Source: Microgenomates group bacterium RBG_16_45_19
GTDB lineage: Bacteria; Patescibacteriota; Microgenomatia; UBA1400; RBG-16-45-19
Assembly (NCBI GenBank): GCA_001803415.1
Contig: MHDC01000038.1
Location: forward strand, 1 to 57,625
Direction: 5' to 3'
DNA: 57,625 nt
In this document: positions 10,184 to 20,134 of the stretch, piece by piece
Position numbering within the stretch: the stretch's first letter is position 1
Layout: the number at the start of each line of letters is the position of its first letter
The notes under the pieces: model-generated
Told to the model about the DNA's origin: nothing
Databases searched by the model: none
What the model saw: the letters and a program-made list of their open reading frames with translations, nothing else
Translations under genes and position numbers: made by a program

Positions 10184-12352
10184 ATGGCTCAGCCTCACGC
10201 TCAACCCCAAACCGTGCCCTTGGACCGGATTCGCAATATCGGGATTATCGCTCATATTGATGCCGGTAAAACCACCACCACCGAACGTATTCTTTATTAC
10301 ACCGGCAAGACTTACAAGATCGGTGACATTGATGAGGGCAGCACCCAAATGGACTGGATGGATCAGGAGCGGGAACGGGGGATTACTATCGTCTCGGCCG
10401 CCACTACCACTTTTTGGATCCCGGTCTTTGACACCGCTGTTGCCAAAGCTCCCTACCGCCTGAATATCATTGACACTCCCGGTCACGTCGATTTTACCGC
10501 CGAAGTGGAACGCTCCCTCAGAGTCCTTGACGGCGGCATCACCGTCCTCGACGCTAACGAAGGGGTGCAATCGCAATCGGAAACGGTTTGGCGCCAAGCT
10601 GACAAATACCACATCCCGCGTCTCTGCTTTGTCAATAAAATGGATAAAATCGGGGCCGACTTTCTCATGGTCGTCAATGATATTAAGACCAAACTAGCCG
10701 TCAAACCGGCCATTATGACTTTGCCTATCGGCAAGGAAGCCACCTTTACCGGTGTGGTTCAGCTCTTGGAACGCCAGGCGGTGGTTTGGACCGGTGACGC
10801 CACTGGCGCCAAATACCAAATTGAGGCCATCCCGGCCGACATGACCGAAGCCGTCGACCACTATCGGCATCAGCTGGTCGAACAAATTGCCGAAACCGAC
10901 GAAGCCCTGTTAGAAAAATACGTCAATAACCAAGAAATTAGCCTACATGAGTTAAAAGCAGCTTTGAGGCGAGCGGTCATTGCCTATCAATTGGTGCCCA
11001 TCTTTTGTGGTTCCTCTTTACGCAATAAAGGTGTCCAACTCCTCTTGGATGCCGTAGTCGAATATTTACCCAGCCCCATGGACATTAAGTCGATCAAAGG
11101 CCTCAATCCCAAAACCAACCAAGAGGAAACCCGGGACTTGGTGCCTGAAGCTCCTTTTGCCGCGCTGGCTTTTAAGATTCAAACCGATTCTCATGTTGGT
11201 CGTTTGACCTATGCCCGCATTTACTCGGGTACGGTTAGATCCGGTAGTTACGTGGTTAACGCTAATACCGGCACCAAAGAGCGACTCGGTCGGCTGCTCT
11301 TAATGCACGCCAATCAGCGGGAAGAAATTAATCTCGCCCAAGCCGGTGAAATTGTGGCCATTGTTGGCCTCAAAGACACCCGCACCGGTCATACCTTAAC
11401 CGACGAAACTCACCCGATTACTTTTGAAGGTATCGTTTTTACCGAACCGGTGATTTCTTTAGCCATCGAACCGAAAACTAAAGCCGACCAAGAAAAAATG
11501 GGTATGGCTTTAAACAAACTGGCTGAGGAGGATCCCACCTTTAAAGTTCGGGTTGACCATGAAACCGGCCAAACCATCATTGCCGGCATGGGTGAACTCC
11601 ACCTGGAGATCATTACCGATCGGATGAAGCGCGAGTTTAGCGTCGCCGCCAACGTCGGTTCACCTCAGGTAGCTTATAAAGAAACCATCACCAAAACCGC
11701 CCAAGCAGAAGGCAAGTTTATTCGTCAATCCGGTGGTCGGGGACAATATGGTCATTGTTTCCTGCGCCTTGAACCTAAAAATCGCGGTGAAGGTTTCGAA
11801 TTTAAAAACGAAATCACCGGCGGGGCTATCCCCCGTGAGTTTATTCCGGCTATCGAAAAAGGGGTTAAGGAAGCCATGGAAAACGGGGTTTTGGCTGGCT
11901 ATCCTCTGGTGGATATGACTGTCGCCGTCTACGATGGCACTTTCCATGAAGTCGATTCTTCCGAAAATGCTTTTAAAATTGCCGGTTCGATCGCCCTTCA
12001 GTCCGGCGTTAAACAAGCTGGCTTGATCCTCCTCGAACCTATCATGAAAGTGGAAGTCACCACCCCCGAAGATTTTATGGGTGAGGTCATTGGTGATCTA
12101 TCCAGTCGCCGGGCTCAAATTTTAGGCACTGACAATCGCGGTAATACCCGAATAATTACTGCCTTGGTCCCCTTGGCAGAGATTTCCAGGTATGCTACAA
12201 TACTCCGCAGTATTACCCAGGGTAGGGCAGGGTATTACATGGAACCAAGTCATTATGACCAAGTCCCTACTCAAATAGCCCAAGATATTATTATCAAATC
12301 CGGAAAGGAGCCGCATGGCAGCCACTTACCAACGCACCAAACCACACATTAA
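10184..12352 (+). CDS. fusA: Elongation factor G
   Basis: 722-residue translocase GTPase. G1 is AHIDAGKT (23-30), G3 DTPGHVDF and G4 NKMDKIG, followed by the normal five-domain layout through [10 protein letters not shown] near the C-terminus. It carries a short extra tail rich in His and Thr, and its last 38 nt overlap the start of tuf in another frame. The segment coding for [10 protein letters not shown] uses the locally rare codons AGG and ATA, apparently to fit a tuf promoter. Confidence 0.97.
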   Translation: MAQPHAQPQTVPLDRIRNIGIIAHIDAGKTTTTERILYYTGKTYKIGDIDEGSTQMDWMDQERERGITIVSAATTTFWIPVFDTAVAKAPYRLNIIDTPGHVDFTAEVERSLRVLDGGITVLDANEGVQSQSETVWRQADKYHIPRLCFVNKMDKIGADFLMVVNDIKTKLAVKPAIMTLPIGKEATFTGVVQLLERQAVVWTGDATGAKYQIEAIPADMTEAVDHYRHQLVEQIAETDEALLEKYVNNQEISLHELKAALRRAVIAYQLVPIFCGSSLRNKGVQLLLDAVVEYLPSPMDIKSIKGLNPKTNQEETRDLVPEAPFAALAFKIQTDSHVGRLTYARIYSGTVRSGSYVVNANTGTKERLGRLLLMHANQREEINLAQAGEIVAIVGLKDTRTGHTLTDETHPITFEGIVFTEPVISLAIEPKTKADQEKMGMALNKLAEEDPTFKVRVDHETGQTIIAGMGELHLEIITDRMKREFSVAANVGSPQVAYKETITKTAQAEGKFIRQSGGRGQYGHCFLRLEPKNRGEGFEFKNEITGGAIPREFIPAIEKGVKEAMENGVLAGYPLVDMTVAVYDGTFHEVDSSENAFKIAGSIALQSGVKQAGLILLEPIMKVEVTTPEDFMGEVIGDLSSRRAQILGTDNRGNTRIITALVPLAEISRYATILRSITQGRAGYYMEPSHYDQVPTQIAQDIIIKSGKEPHGSHLPTHQTTH
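12173..12201 (+). promoter_or_regulatory. tuf promoter inside fusA (TTGGCA-N17-TACAAT)
   Basis: TTGGCA at 12173-12178 and TACAAT at 12196-12201 have a 17-bp spacer. The predicted start near 12208 leaves a leader of about 107 nt before tuf. The promoter lies inside the fusA coding sequence and coincides with rare codons there. It would allow EF-Tu to be made in excess over EF-G. Confidence 0.65.
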
Positions 12353-13496
12353 TATTGGTACCATTGGTCATGTCGACCACGGTAAAACCACTTTAACCGC
12401 CGCCATAACTCAAACTTTAGCCAAAAAAGGTTTTGCTGAAGCCAAAAAATTTGAAGATATTGACAACGCTCCCGAAGAACGCGCTCGGGGGGTCACCATC
12501 AATGTCACTCACGTCGAGTACGAAACCGAAAAGCGTCACTATGCCCATATTGATGCTCCTGGTCACGCTGACTATATCAAAAACATGATTACCGGTGCCG
12601 CCCAAATGGATGGCGCTATTTTAGTCGTCGCCGCCACCGATGGCCCTATGCCTCAAACCCGCGAGCATATCCTTTTAGCCAAACAGGTGAATGTCCCCCG
12701 TTTGGTCGTGGCCTTAAATAAAGTTGATGCCGTCGATGATCCCGAACTCTTAGATTTAGTCGAGATGGAAATTCGCGAACTCTTAAAGAAATATGAATTT
12801 CCGGGTGATGACATTCCCATTATTCGCGTTTCCGCCCTCAAAGCCCTTGAAGGTGATGCTAAAGCCCAGGAAGCGATCATGGAATTGATGAACAAAGTTG
12901 ACGAATATATCCCCATTCCCGAACGGGATTTGGACAAACCCTACCTCATGCCGGTCGAGGACGTCTTCTCCATTAAAGGTCGGGGCACCGTCGCCACCGG
13001 TCGGATTGAACGCGGCAAAGTCAAAGTCGGCGACGATATCGAAATTATCGGCCTCAAAGATACCAAAAAATCAACCGTCACCGGCGTGGAGATGTTCCGA
13101 AAGACCCTCGATGAAGGTCAAGCCGGCGACAACGTTGGTATTCTCTTGCGGGGGATCGAAAAAGATGATGTCGAGCGCGGCCAAGTCTTAGCCAAACCCG
13201 GCTCTATTACTCCGCATACTGACTTTGAAGCCCAAGTTTACATCCTCACCAAAGAAGAGGGTGGTCGCCACAGCCCCTTTTTCACCGGCTACCGGCCTCA
13301 ATTCTACGTGCGGACGACTGACGTCACCGGTGAAATTGCTTTACCCAAGGGGGTCGAAATGGTCATGCCCGGTGATAACGCCACCATGACAGTTAAATTA
13401 ATTCAGCCGGTCGCCATGGAAGAAGGCTTCCGTTTTGCCATCCGTGAAGGTGGTAAAACCGTTGGCGCTGGTGCCATTACTAAAATCTTAAAATAA
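12315..13496 (+). CDS. tuf: Elongation factor Tu
   Basis: 393-residue GTPase that brings aminoacyl-tRNA to the ribosome. G1 is GHVDHGKT (18-25), switch [15 protein letters not shown]3 DAPGH (the usual Cys is Ala) and G4 NKVD. Domain II and III blocks such as [13 protein letters not shown] and [11 protein letters not shown] are intact. The ATG follows the strong site GGAAAGGAG. The gene overlaps the fusA tail by 38 nt. Confidence 0.98.
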   Translation: MAATYQRTKPHINIGTIGHVDHGKTTLTAAITQTLAKKGFAEAKKFEDIDNAPEERARGVTINVTHVEYETEKRHYAHIDAPGHADYIKNMITGAAQMDGAILVVAATDGPMPQTREHILLAKQVNVPRLVVALNKVDAVDDPELLDLVEMEIRELLKKYEFPGDDIPIIRVSALKALEGDAKAQEAIMELMNKVDEYIPIPERDLDKPYLMPVEDVFSIKGRGTVATGRIERGKVKVGDDIEIIGLKDTKKSTVTGVEMFRKTLDEGQAGDNVGILLRGIEKDDVERGQVLAKPGSITPHTDFEAQVYILTKEEGGRHSPFFTGYRPQFYVRTTDVTGEIALPKGVEMVMPGDNATMTVKLIQPVAMEEGFRFAIREGGKTVGAGAITKILK

Positions 13497-13513
13497 ATCA
13501 AGGTATCAAAACC

Positions 13514-13540
13514 AACCCGGGCTATTACTCGGGTTTTCTG
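13514..13540 (+). terminator. Hairpin with short T-run after tuf
   Basis: AACCCG (13514-13519) pairs with CGGGTT (13530-13535) across a 10-nt loop, followed by TT and then CTG. The T-run is short (four T including the stem), so this is probably a partial terminator that lowers read-through into rpsJ. Confidence 0.45.
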
Positions 13541-13571
13541 ATCAACCAGGCTGCCCAAAAACCCTAAGGTT

Positions 13572-13880
13572 ATGGCTCAAGACCGGATCCGCGTACGTTT
13601 AAAATCATTTGACCATCGTGTCATTGACGAAGCCGCCAAAAAAATTTTAGAGACGGCCTTGGCTACCGGAGCCACGATTGTTGGTCCGGTGCCCTTGCCC
13701 ACCCAAAAAAAGCGCTTCATCGTCTTGACCTCGCCTCATGTGGATAAAAACGCCCGGGAGCGCTTTCAACTCTTAACTCATAAGCGGCTCATCGATATCC
13801 TCAAACCCACGGGCAAAACCATCGATGCTTTGATGCATCTGGAATTGCCAGCCGGCGTCGGCATCGAAATCAAAATGTAA
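13572..13880 (+). CDS. rpsJ: Ribosomal protein uS10
   Basis: 102 residues. Typical uS10/NusE sequence with [20 protein letters not shown] at the N-terminus, [20 protein letters not shown] in the middle and the [17 protein letters not shown] end. It is separated from rplC by 176 nt that contain hairpins. As NusE it may also take part in transcription antitermination. Confidence 0.97.
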   Translation: MAQDRIRVRLKSFDHRVIDEAAKKILETALATGATIVGPVPLPTQKKRFIVLTSPHVDKNARERFQLLTHKRLIDILKPTGKTIDALMHLELPAGVGIEIKM

Positions 13881-13915
13881 TTAACCGCTTAACTGATTAT
13901 TAAATAAGTCAGGGA

Positions 13916-13932
13916 AGTGATCGTGCGTCACT
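13916..13932 (+). promoter_or_regulatory. Small stem-loop in the rpsJ-rplC spacer
   Basis: AGTGA (13916-13920) pairs with TCACT (13928-13932) around a 7-nt loop. It lies upstream of the stronger hairpin at 14007 and may be part of a regulatory leader. Confidence 0.3.
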
Positions 13933-14006
13933 CGACTGAAATTAAACAAACAATGTGGGGTAAATTGACCAAGTGATGGTACCGGTTAGCTTTGTTTTTT
14001 AAACAG

Positions 14007-14030
14007 GCGACCGACCCCGGCCGCTTTTTT
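14007..14030 (+). terminator. Attenuator-like hairpin plus T6 before rplC
   Basis: GCGACCG (14007-14013) pairs with CGGCCGC (14018-14024) with one A-C mismatch and a 4-nt loop, followed directly by six T (14025-14030). The rplC start is 26 nt downstream. The position inside the S10 operon, before rplC and rplD, would suit feedback control by uL4, as known for other S10 leaders, but this is inference. Confidence 0.55.
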
Positions 14031-14056
14031 ATTGGTCTTTACCCGAAAGGTGACTT

Positions 14057-14635
14057 GTGGCCATAATTTTTGGTTTTAAAAAGACAATGACTCAAACTTG
14101 GTCGGAAGCCGGTCGGCGTCAACCGGTGACCGTGATGACCATTCCCCCGCTGACCGTCGTTCAAGTCAAGACTCCGACCGTAGACGGTTACCATGCCCTA
14201 AAAGTCGGTTTTAGCTTGGGATCTAAACCCCGTCATTTTCGCGAAATCCGCCTGTCTGATCCCCCCACCGCCAAAGTTCAAGACGTCTTAAATTTGGCTG
14301 ATTTAGTCAAATTAGGTGATCGCTGCCACGTCACCGCTCTCTCCAAAGGTCATGGGTTTAGTGGTGTGGTCAAGCGCTGGGGATTTAAGGGTGGTCCCAA
14401 AACTCATGGTCAGTCGGACCGTCAGCGAGCCCCGGGTTCCATCGGTCAGGGCACCGACCCCGGCCGAGTCCATAAAGGTAAGAAAATGGCCGGTCATTCA
14501 GGTCAAACTAACCACCAGGTTAAAAACTTGCAGGTTGTTAAAATTGATCCGGAAAATCAGGAGCTCTGGCTTAATGGGCCGGTGCCGGGAGCTGTCGGTA
14601 CTCTCTTGAAAGTCACTCTTCCTAATCAAATCTAA
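14057..14635 (+). CDS. rplC: Ribosomal protein uL3
   Basis: 192 residues with a GTG start placed after AAAGGTGA. The uL3 core is clear: GFSGVVKRWGFKGGPKTHG, then GSIGQGTDPGRVHKGKKMAG, including the Gln region that is methylated in some bacteria. rplD begins 6 nt after the stop. Confidence 0.96.
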   Translation: MAIIFGFKKTMTQTWSEAGRRQPVTVMTIPPLTVVQVKTPTVDGYHALKVGFSLGSKPRHFREIRLSDPPTAKVQDVLNLADLVKLGDRCHVTALSKGHGFSGVVKRWGFKGGPKTHGQSDRQRAPGSIGQGTDPGRVHKGKKMAGHSGQTNHQVKNLQVVKIDPENQELWLNGPVPGAVGTLLKVTLPNQI

Positions 14636-14641
14636 AAGCCT

Positions 14642-15268
14642 ATGCCACTCACCATCCCCCAATACGATTATCAAGGTAAACCCCAGGGTACCGTCACCGT
14701 GTCGGCCACCTATTTTAAAGCCAAAGCCAATCCTGCCTTGGTCACTCAAGCCTTGCGAATTTATCAATCTAATCAGCGACAAGTGACCAGAAAGGTGAAA
14801 ACCAGGGGCGAGATTGACCGGACCACTCAAAAAGTCTGGCGCCAAAAAGGCACCGGTCGGGCTCGTCATGGTTCTCGCCGGGCGCCAATCTTTGTCGGTG
14901 GTGGGGTCGCCCATGGACCCACCGGTCAGGAAAACTTCCGGCTTGCCCTACCCCAAAAAATGCGCCGGGCCGCCCTCAAAACCGCTTTATCTGATCACTA
15001 CCGCCGCTCTAGCCTTAAAGCGATCCTGGATTTAACGCCGCTTAAAGGCAAAACTAAACCACTCATCAAGTTGTTTTCTAAAATGGAGCTATATCCCCAA
15101 TGTCCCAAAGTCTTATTAATTTTAGATTCACCCTATCCTGAGGTCCTGCGGGCTGGCCGCAACCTTGAGTGGCTGTCCGTTAGTCAAGCTAAACGCCTGA
15201 ATCTGTTTGAAGTTTTAAATCATCAAGTCTTGGTCTTTACTACCAAAGCCCTGGATCAGTTAACTTAA
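14642..15268 (+). CDS. rplD: Ribosomal protein uL4
   Basis: 208 residues. The extended loop that reaches the peptide exit tunnel is present (TQKVWRQKGTGRARHGSRR), followed by a Gly-rich segment and the C-terminal Rossmann-like domain. No Shine-Dalgarno sequence is visible, so coupling to rplC is likely. In E. coli this protein represses its own operon. Confidence 0.96.
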   Translation: MPLTIPQYDYQGKPQGTVTVSATYFKAKANPALVTQALRIYQSNQRQVTRKVKTRGEIDRTTQKVWRQKGTGRARHGSRRAPIFVGGGVAHGPTGQENFRLALPQKMRRAALKTALSDHYRRSSLKAILDLTPLKGKTKPLIKLFSKMELYPQCPKVLLILDSPYPEVLRAGRNLEWLSVSQAKRLNLFEVLNHQVLVFTTKALDQLT

Positions 15269-15281
15269 TCTAGCCACCGCT

Positions 15282-15560
15282 ATGAAACCGCTCGTCACCG
15301 AAAAAACTACCCAGCAGGCTGAACTTAATCAGTACGCCTTTTTGGTGCCCACTCACCTCACCAAATCCCAGTTGAAAACCAGGCTTGAAGCTCTCTATGG
15401 CGTCAAGCTGATTAAGCTCCATACTCAGAGACGTCGGCCTCTGTCTCGACGTACCGGCCGGAAGCGCTTACCCACCCCTGTCCCGGCGCTCAAAAAAGTT
15501 ACCATTACCGTTAAAGCCGGTCAATCATTAACCGTGACTCAATTTAAGGCGGTTTCATGA
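15282..15560 (+). CDS. rplW: Ribosomal protein uL23
   Basis: 92 residues beginning MKPLVTEKTTQQAELNQYAF, the standard uL23 start. Located at the tunnel exit, it normally docks trigger factor and SRP. The stop overlaps the rplB start in the sequence ATGA. Confidence 0.95.
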   Translation: MKPLVTEKTTQQAELNQYAFLVPTHLTKSQLKTRLEALYGVKLIKLHTQRRRPLSRRTGRKRLPTPVPALKKVTITVKAGQSLTVTQFKAVS

Positions 15561-16396
15561 CTCTCATCACTCGCTTACCCACCAGTCCTGGCACTCGACA
15601 CCGGCAAAACCTCCGCGGTGATTGGGTCACGGCTGCTAAACCGTTTAAACCCTTAACTCTGGCCAAAGCCAAAATTACCGGTCGTAATTACCAGGGAAGA
15701 ATTACCGTTAGACATCGTGGTGGCGGCGAAAAACGCCGTCTCCGGCTGATCGATTTCAAACGGGATAAACACGACATCCCCGGCCAGATTGTTTCGATTG
15801 AATATGACCCCAACCGCACCGCCAATATTGCTTTAGTTGTCTATACCGATGGCGAAAAGCGCTATATCTTAGCTCCTCATGGCCTTAAAGTGGGCATGCG
15901 GATTATCGCCGGAGCTAAGGGGGAAATCGAATTAGGTCACGCCTTGCCTCTAAAAAAGATTCCGGTTGGCACCCCCATCCATAACTTAGAATTGCGTCCC
16001 GGTAAAGGCGGTCAGCTCTTGCGTAGTGCCGGTTCAGCCGCCTTGATTCAGAGCAAAGAAGGGGCTTTCGCCACGGTCGTCTTGCCTTCCAAAGAGATTC
16101 GCCTTATTCCCCTTGACTGTTATGCTACCATTGGTCAAGTTAGTAATCCCGAGTGGAAGACCCTTAGCTTAGGCAAGGCCGGTCGCCAGCGCCATCGGGG
16201 CATCAGGCCTCATGTCCGGGGTACCGCCCAGCATCCTGGGAGTCATCCTCATGGTGGTGGTGAAGGCCGCTCTGGCGTTGGATTGGTCCAACCTAAGACT
16301 CCCTGGGGTAAGCCAGCCCGTGGTAAGTTGACTCGCCACCGCAAGAAATATTCGCGTTCATTAATTATTAAATCTCGCCGTCAGTCAGGTCGCTGA
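15557..16396 (+). CDS. rplB: Ribosomal protein uL2
   Basis: 279 residues. Conserved blocks include [14 protein letters not shown], the [13 protein letters not shown] region and the peptidyl-transferase-near segment [20 protein letters not shown], with the essential His in place. It starts inside the rplW stop (4-nt overlap) and ends with TGA. Confidence 0.97.
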   Translation: MTLITRLPTSPGTRHRQNLRGDWVTAAKPFKPLTLAKAKITGRNYQGRITVRHRGGGEKRRLRLIDFKRDKHDIPGQIVSIEYDPNRTANIALVVYTDGEKRYILAPHGLKVGMRIIAGAKGEIELGHALPLKKIPVGTPIHNLELRPGKGGQLLRSAGSAALIQSKEGAFATVVLPSKEIRLIPLDCYATIGQVSNPEWKTLSLGKAGRQRHRGIRPHVRGTAQHPGSHPHGGGEGRSGVGLVQPKTPWGKPARGKLTRHRKKYSRSLIIKSRRQSGR

Positions 16397-16401
16397 TATC
16401 T

Positions 16402-16686
16402 ATGAGTCGCAGTGCAAAAAAAGGGCCATACGTCAATGATAAGCTTTTAAAGAAAGTGATGCGGCAAAAGTCCCAAGGGTTAAAAGAACCCCTTAAAACC
16501 TGGGCTCGATCGAGTCAAATCCCGCCCGAGTTTGTCTCCCACACTTTTTTAGTCCACAACGGCAAAAGCTTTAAAGAAGTCTATGTTAATGAAACCATGG
16601 TCGGCCACCGCTTGGGTGAGTTTGCCCCCACCCGTTATTTCCATGGCCACGGCCGCATGGTTAAACGGATCTTAACCAAAACCTAA
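16402..16686 (+). CDS. rpsS: Ribosomal protein uS19
   Basis: 94 residues. Begins [19 protein letters not shown] and contains [12 protein letters not shown] and [17 protein letters not shown], all typical. It is 5 nt after rplB with no visible ribosome binding site. Confidence 0.96.
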   Translation: MSRSAKKGPYVNDKLLKKVMRQKSQGLKEPLKTWARSSQIPPEFVSHTFLVHNGKSFKEVYVNETMVGHRLGEFAPTRYFHGHGRMVKRILTKT

Positions 16687-16695
16687 ACCAAAAAT

Positions 16696-17100
16696 ATGAT
16701 CACAACCGTTAAGGCTCACCAAAAATTCTTGCGTCAAACCCCGCGAAAACTGCGCCTGGTGGCTCAGAGTTTTAAAAATCTGCCTCTGAACCAGGCTCTC
16801 AGTCGTTTAGACTTTATCGATAAACGGGCTGCTCGGTTACTCAAGCCGGTGGTCATCCAAGCTCAAAAAAATGCCATCAATAATGCCCACTTGCAACCAG
16901 ACTCGCTGACTGTGTCAGCCATTACCGTTGACGCCGGTCCGATTATCAAACGCTGGCAACCGGTGAGTCGGGGGCGGGCTCACTCGATTTTAAAACGTAC
17001 CTCCCACCTGACTGTCACCGTCACCGGCCTAACTCAAACCGTTAAAACCGCCGCCAAGCCAGCCACAGTTGAGCCAGCCAAAACTAAGAAAGTCAAATAA
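16696..17100 (+). CDS. rplV: Ribosomal protein uL22
   Basis: 134 residues. The uL22 pattern RQTPRKLRLVAQ is near the N-terminus and GRAHSILKRTSHLTV gives the tunnel-lining hairpin region. The Lys/Ala-rich C-terminal tail is longer than usual. The rpsC start follows after one base. Confidence 0.94.
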   Translation: MITTVKAHQKFLRQTPRKLRLVAQSFKNLPLNQALSRLDFIDKRAARLLKPVVIQAQKNAINNAHLQPDSLTVSAITVDAGPIIKRWQPVSRGRAHSILKRTSHLTVTVTGLTQTVKTAAKPATVEPAKTKKVK

Positions 17101-17101
17101 T

Positions 17102-17758
17102 ATGGGTCAAAAAGTTCATCCCTTCGGTTTCCGCCTCGGGCCACTCTACACCTGGAAGTCCCGCTGGTACGCTCCGGCCAAAGATTATCTTGGCGCCACC
17201 CTTGAAGATTACCAAGTCCGCCACTTTCTTCATCAACAATTAACCGGTGCCGGTTTGGCTCAGGTGGAAATTGAACGCTCCATCAACACCATGAAATTGA
17301 TTCTCCACGTTTCCCGCCCGGGAGTAGTGATCGGACGCGGCGGTGCCAATTTGGAGCAATTAAAACTGAATCTCTTAAAACTCTTAAAAATTAACCCTAA
17401 AGATGTTAAAACCCGGAAACTGGATATTAAAGTTGAAGAAATTAAAAATCCCGATCTCCAAGCCATCCTGGTGCTCGAACGGCTTAAAGACCAGCTAGAA
17501 AAACGCTATCCTCATCGTCGGGCCGTCGCCCAAGCCTTGGATAAAGTCATGGGGGCTGGAGCTCAAGGTATCAAAATCGTCCTCTCGGGTCGGATTGGCG
17601 GGGCGGAAATCGGCCGTACCGAAAAGTACAGCCGCGGCTCGATTCCCACCCAAACTCTGCGAGCCGATATTGATTATGCGGAAAAACCGGCTTATACCCG
17701 TTCCGGCTATGTCGGGATCAAAGTCTATATCTATCGGGGTGAACGCGCTACCAACTAA
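17102..17758 (+). CDS. rpsC: Ribosomal protein uS3
   Basis: 218 residues starting MGQKVHPFGFRLG, one base after the rplV stop. The KH domain carries the GXXG motif in VIGRGGANLEQLK, and the C-terminal domain ends around YIYRGERATN. The open frame runs upstream into rplV, but the conserved MGQKVHP start decides the boundary. Confidence 0.97.
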   Translation: MGQKVHPFGFRLGPLYTWKSRWYAPAKDYLGATLEDYQVRHFLHQQLTGAGLAQVEIERSINTMKLILHVSRPGVVIGRGGANLEQLKLNLLKLLKINPKDVKTRKLDIKVEEIKNPDLQAILVLERLKDQLEKRYPHRRAVAQALDKVMGAGAQGIKIVLSGRIGGAEIGRTEKYSRGSIPTQTLRADIDYAEKPAYTRSGYVGIKVYIYRGERATN

Positions 17759-17789
17759 TTATCAGTTATCCGTAATCTGTCATCTATCT

Positions 17790-18197
17790 ATGTTGCAACC
17801 TAAAAAACAAAAATACCGCAAAGCTTTTCGCGGCCGCCGCCGGGGTTTAGCCGCTCGAGCCACCACTTTAAGTTTTGGTGATTTTGGCCTCAAAGCTGCC
17901 GCCTCTGCCTGGTTGACTGCCAGACAAATCGAAGCCGCTCGCAAAACCATTACTCATCACACTAAGCGCTTGGGTAAACTGTGGCTCCGCCCTTTTCCGG
18001 ACAAACCGGTTACTAAAAAGGGTGCCGGTGTTCGGATGGGTTCGGGCAAGGGTGATATTGATCATTACGTGGCCGTCATTAAACCCGGTCACCTGATCTT
18101 TGAACTCTCAGGTGTGACTCAAACCATTGCCCGGGAAGCTTTTCGCAAAGCCTCTCATAAACTGCCGATGAAAACCGTTATCGTGACCAAAACTTAA
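17790..18197 (+). CDS. rplP: Ribosomal protein uL16
   Basis: 135 residues starting MLQPKKQKYRKAFRGRRRG, a near-standard uL16 start. GAGVRMGSGKGDIDHYVAVI is the conserved centre. The 31-nt gap after rpsC holds small imperfect repeats (TATCAG, TATCCG, ATCTG) and no ribosome binding site. Confidence 0.96.
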   Translation: MLQPKKQKYRKAFRGRRRGLAARATTLSFGDFGLKAAASAWLTARQIEAARKTITHHTKRLGKLWLRPFPDKPVTKKGAGVRMGSGKGDIDHYVAVIKPGHLIFELSGVTQTIAREAFRKASHKLPMKTVIVTKT

Positions 18198-18206
18198 AGT
18201 TACCTT

Positions 18207-18419
18207 ATGAAACAAAAGGACAAAACTAAATATCAGCAAAGCCCGCTGCCGGAATTACTTAAAGCTAAGCAACAGCTTCAGCGCCAGCTAATCGAGACTA
18301 AAATTAGTCTTGAGGCCGGCAAACTAAAAAATGTGCACCAGGTTCGCACCCTTCGGGCTAATCTCGCCCGGATCTTAACCATTATTCGGGCTAAAACCCT
18401 GGTTGTCAGCAAAGGTTAA
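18207..18419 (+). CDS. rpmC: Ribosomal protein uL29
   Basis: 70 residues, helical hairpin protein. LPELLKAKQQLQRQLIETKI and NVHQVRTLRANLARILTII match the two uL29 helices. It is in the canonical place between rplP and rpsQ. Confidence 0.92.
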   Translation: MKQKDKTKYQQSPLPELLKAKQQLQRQLIETKISLEAGKLKNVHQVRTLRANLARILTIIRAKTLVVSKG

Positions 18420-18422
18420 TTT

Positions 18423-18689
18423 ATGAAACTGTTTATTGGTAACGTCATTTCTGTCAAGATGAAGCAAACCGCCGTGGTCAACGTTACTCGTGCTTGGACT
18501 CATCCCATCTATCACAAAACCATCAAACGCACCAAAAAATACTTAGTTCATGACCCCCAATCCCTAGCGGTGGTCGGTGATGTTGTCCGTTTTGCTCCCG
18601 CCAAACCTTTCTCCAAACGGAAGCATTTCATCTTACGCGAAGTGGTCAGTCATCATCAGTTAACTCAGCCTGTAGAAGCTAACCTCTAA
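18423..18689 (+). CDS. rpsQ: Ribosomal protein uS17
   Basis: 88 residues. OB-fold primary 16S-binding protein with [16 protein letters not shown] and [19 protein letters not shown]. It is 3 nt after rpmC and 4 nt before rplN. Confidence 0.94.
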   Translation: MKLFIGNVISVKMKQTAVVNVTRAWTHPIYHKTIKRTKKYLVHDPQSLAVVGDVVRFAPAKPFSKRKHFILREVVSHHQLTQPVEANL

Positions 18690-18693
18690 CTTT

Positions 18694-19068
18694 ATGGTCC
18701 AACTCCGGACGGTAATCACTCCAGCAGACAATTCCGGCGCTAAAAAGCTCCGCATAATCATGATTCACGGCGGTTCTAAACACAAATTCGGCACCGTTGG
18801 CGATCTGATCACCGCGTCGGTCATTGAAGCTGATCCCAAAGGTTTGGTTAAAGCGGGGGAAATGGTTAAAGCGGTCATCGTTCGGGTTAAAAAAGAGGTC
18901 AGACGTTTGGACGGCAGCTACATTCGTTTTGACGACAACGCCGCCGTTATTATTGACGGCTTGGCTACCAAAAATCCTCGAGGAACTCGGGTCTTTGGGC
19001 CGATCGCTCGGGAAGTCAAAGACGCCGGTTTTACCAAAATTGCCTCGCTCGCCCCGGAGGTGCTATGA
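18694..19068 (+). CDS. rplN: Ribosomal protein uL14
   Basis: 124 residues. [20 protein letters not shown] at the N-terminus and [20 protein letters not shown] at the C-terminus are characteristic. It ends with TGA overlapping the rplX start (ATGA). Confidence 0.97.
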   Translation: MVQLRTVITPADNSGAKKLRIIMIHGGSKHKFGTVGDLITASVIEADPKGLVKAGEMVKAVIVRVKKEVRRLDGSYIRFDDNAAVIIDGLATKNPRGTRVFGPIAREVKDAGFTKIASLAPEVL

Positions 19069-19391
19069 AACTTAAACTCAACGACCAAGTCATCGTCATT
19101 AGTGGCAAAGATAAGGGGAAAAAGGGCAAAATCACTCATGTTTACCCTAAAACCGCCCGGGTTTTAGTTGGAGGCATCAACCAGTACCGGCGGCACTTAA
19201 AAAAACGCAGCGATAAAACCCCTGGTGGTATCGTCTCACTGGAACGACCTTTACCGGCGGCCAACGTCATGTTGCTTTGCCCCCATTGTCATAAACCGAC
19301 TCGGGTCGGTTATGTCATTACCAAGACTGCTGAAAAATATCGTCGCTGTCGGCTGTGCGACCAGCAAATTGATCCAGCCGCTAAAGTTTAA
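19065..19391 (+). CDS. rplX: Ribosomal protein uL24 with zinc-type cysteines
   Basis: 108 residues. The KOW motif is [19 protein letters not shown], followed by [17 protein letters not shown]. The C-terminal part holds CPHC and CRLC pairs that could form a zinc ribbon, a C+ version not found in E. coli. The ATG follows GGAGGTG inside the end of rplN. Confidence 0.94.
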   Translation: MKLKLNDQVIVISGKDKGKKGKITHVYPKTARVLVGGINQYRRHLKKRSDKTPGGIVSLERPLPAANVMLLCPHCHKPTRVGYVITKTAEKYRRCRLCDQQIDPAAKV

Positions 19392-19396
19392 TCCTT

Positions 19397-19954
19397 ATGG
19401 AACCACTAGCCGTTGAATACCAGCAACGCCTTGTTAAGGAGCTCCAGCAAACCCTGAAGCGCTCCAATCCTTTGTCGCTGCCACGTTTAAGCAAGATTGT
19501 CGTCAATGTTGGTGTCGGTAAAAGTGACCATCGCGATCAAGTCGTTAAAAATGTAGCTGATCAGTTACTGGTCATCACCGGCCAGAAACCCAAAGTGACC
19601 CGGGCTAAACAATCAATCTCCGGTTTTAACCTTAGGCAGGGTGATCCGGTTGGTGTCGCCGTCACTCTCCGCGGCCGGTGCATGTATCAATTTTTTGAGA
19701 AGCTGGTTCGGATCGTCCTCCCCCGAGTCAAAGATTTTCAAGGTGTCTCACCCGAAGCTTTTGATCAATCCGGGACTTACACCTTAGGTTTATCTGAGCA
19801 AATTGTTTTCCCTGAGATCGAATATGATAAAATCGATACGGTTCGAGGCCTGGAAATCACCATTGTCACCACTGCCCGCAATCCGGCCGAAGCCAAATTG
19901 TTGTTAACTTTATTTGGTATCCCTTTCCGTCGAGAGGAGGCAACTAGTGGCTAA
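19397..19954 (+). CDS. rplE: Ribosomal protein uL5
   Basis: 185 residues. 5S rRNA-binding protein with the conserved [20 protein letters not shown] stretch and the [12 protein letters not shown] region. Its last 8 nt overlap the GTG start of the uS14 gene. Confidence 0.96.
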   Translation: MEPLAVEYQQRLVKELQQTLKRSNPLSLPRLSKIVVNVGVGKSDHRDQVVKNVADQLLVITGQKPKVTRAKQSISGFNLRQGDPVGVAVTLRGRCMYQFFEKLVRIVLPRVKDFQGVSPEAFDQSGTYTLGLSEQIVFPEIEYDKIDTVRGLEITIVTTARNPAEAKLLLTLFGIPFRREEATSG

Positions 19955-20132
19955 AACCTCGCAAATTGTCAGATCTCAAAGAGTGCCCAAATTTAGTACT
20001 CGCCGGGTACATCGTTGCCAACTTTGTGGCCGGTCCCGGGCTTATTTGCGTTATTTCGGACTTTGCCGGATTTGTTTTCGCCGCCTGGCTTTGCGCGGTG
20101 AACTCCCCGGCGTCACCAAATCTAACAACTAA
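19947..20132 (+). CDS. rpsZ: Ribosomal protein uS14, zinc-binding type Z
   Basis: 61 residues with a GTG start placed after GAGGAGG inside the rplE end. Two CxxC pairs (CQLC and CRIC) form the type Z zinc site, with the [19 protein letters not shown] core. An upstream ATG at 19914 exists, but the ribosome site and family length support the GTG. Confidence 0.94.
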   Translation: MAKTSQIVRSQRVPKFSTRRVHRCQLCGRSRAYLRYFGLCRICFRRLALRGELPGVTKSNN

Positions 20133-20134
20133 CT

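Noticed and set aside
13965-13991. TTGACC-based promoter before rplC
   Set aside because: The only -10-like sequence (TTAGCT) lies at a 15-bp spacing and is a poor match.
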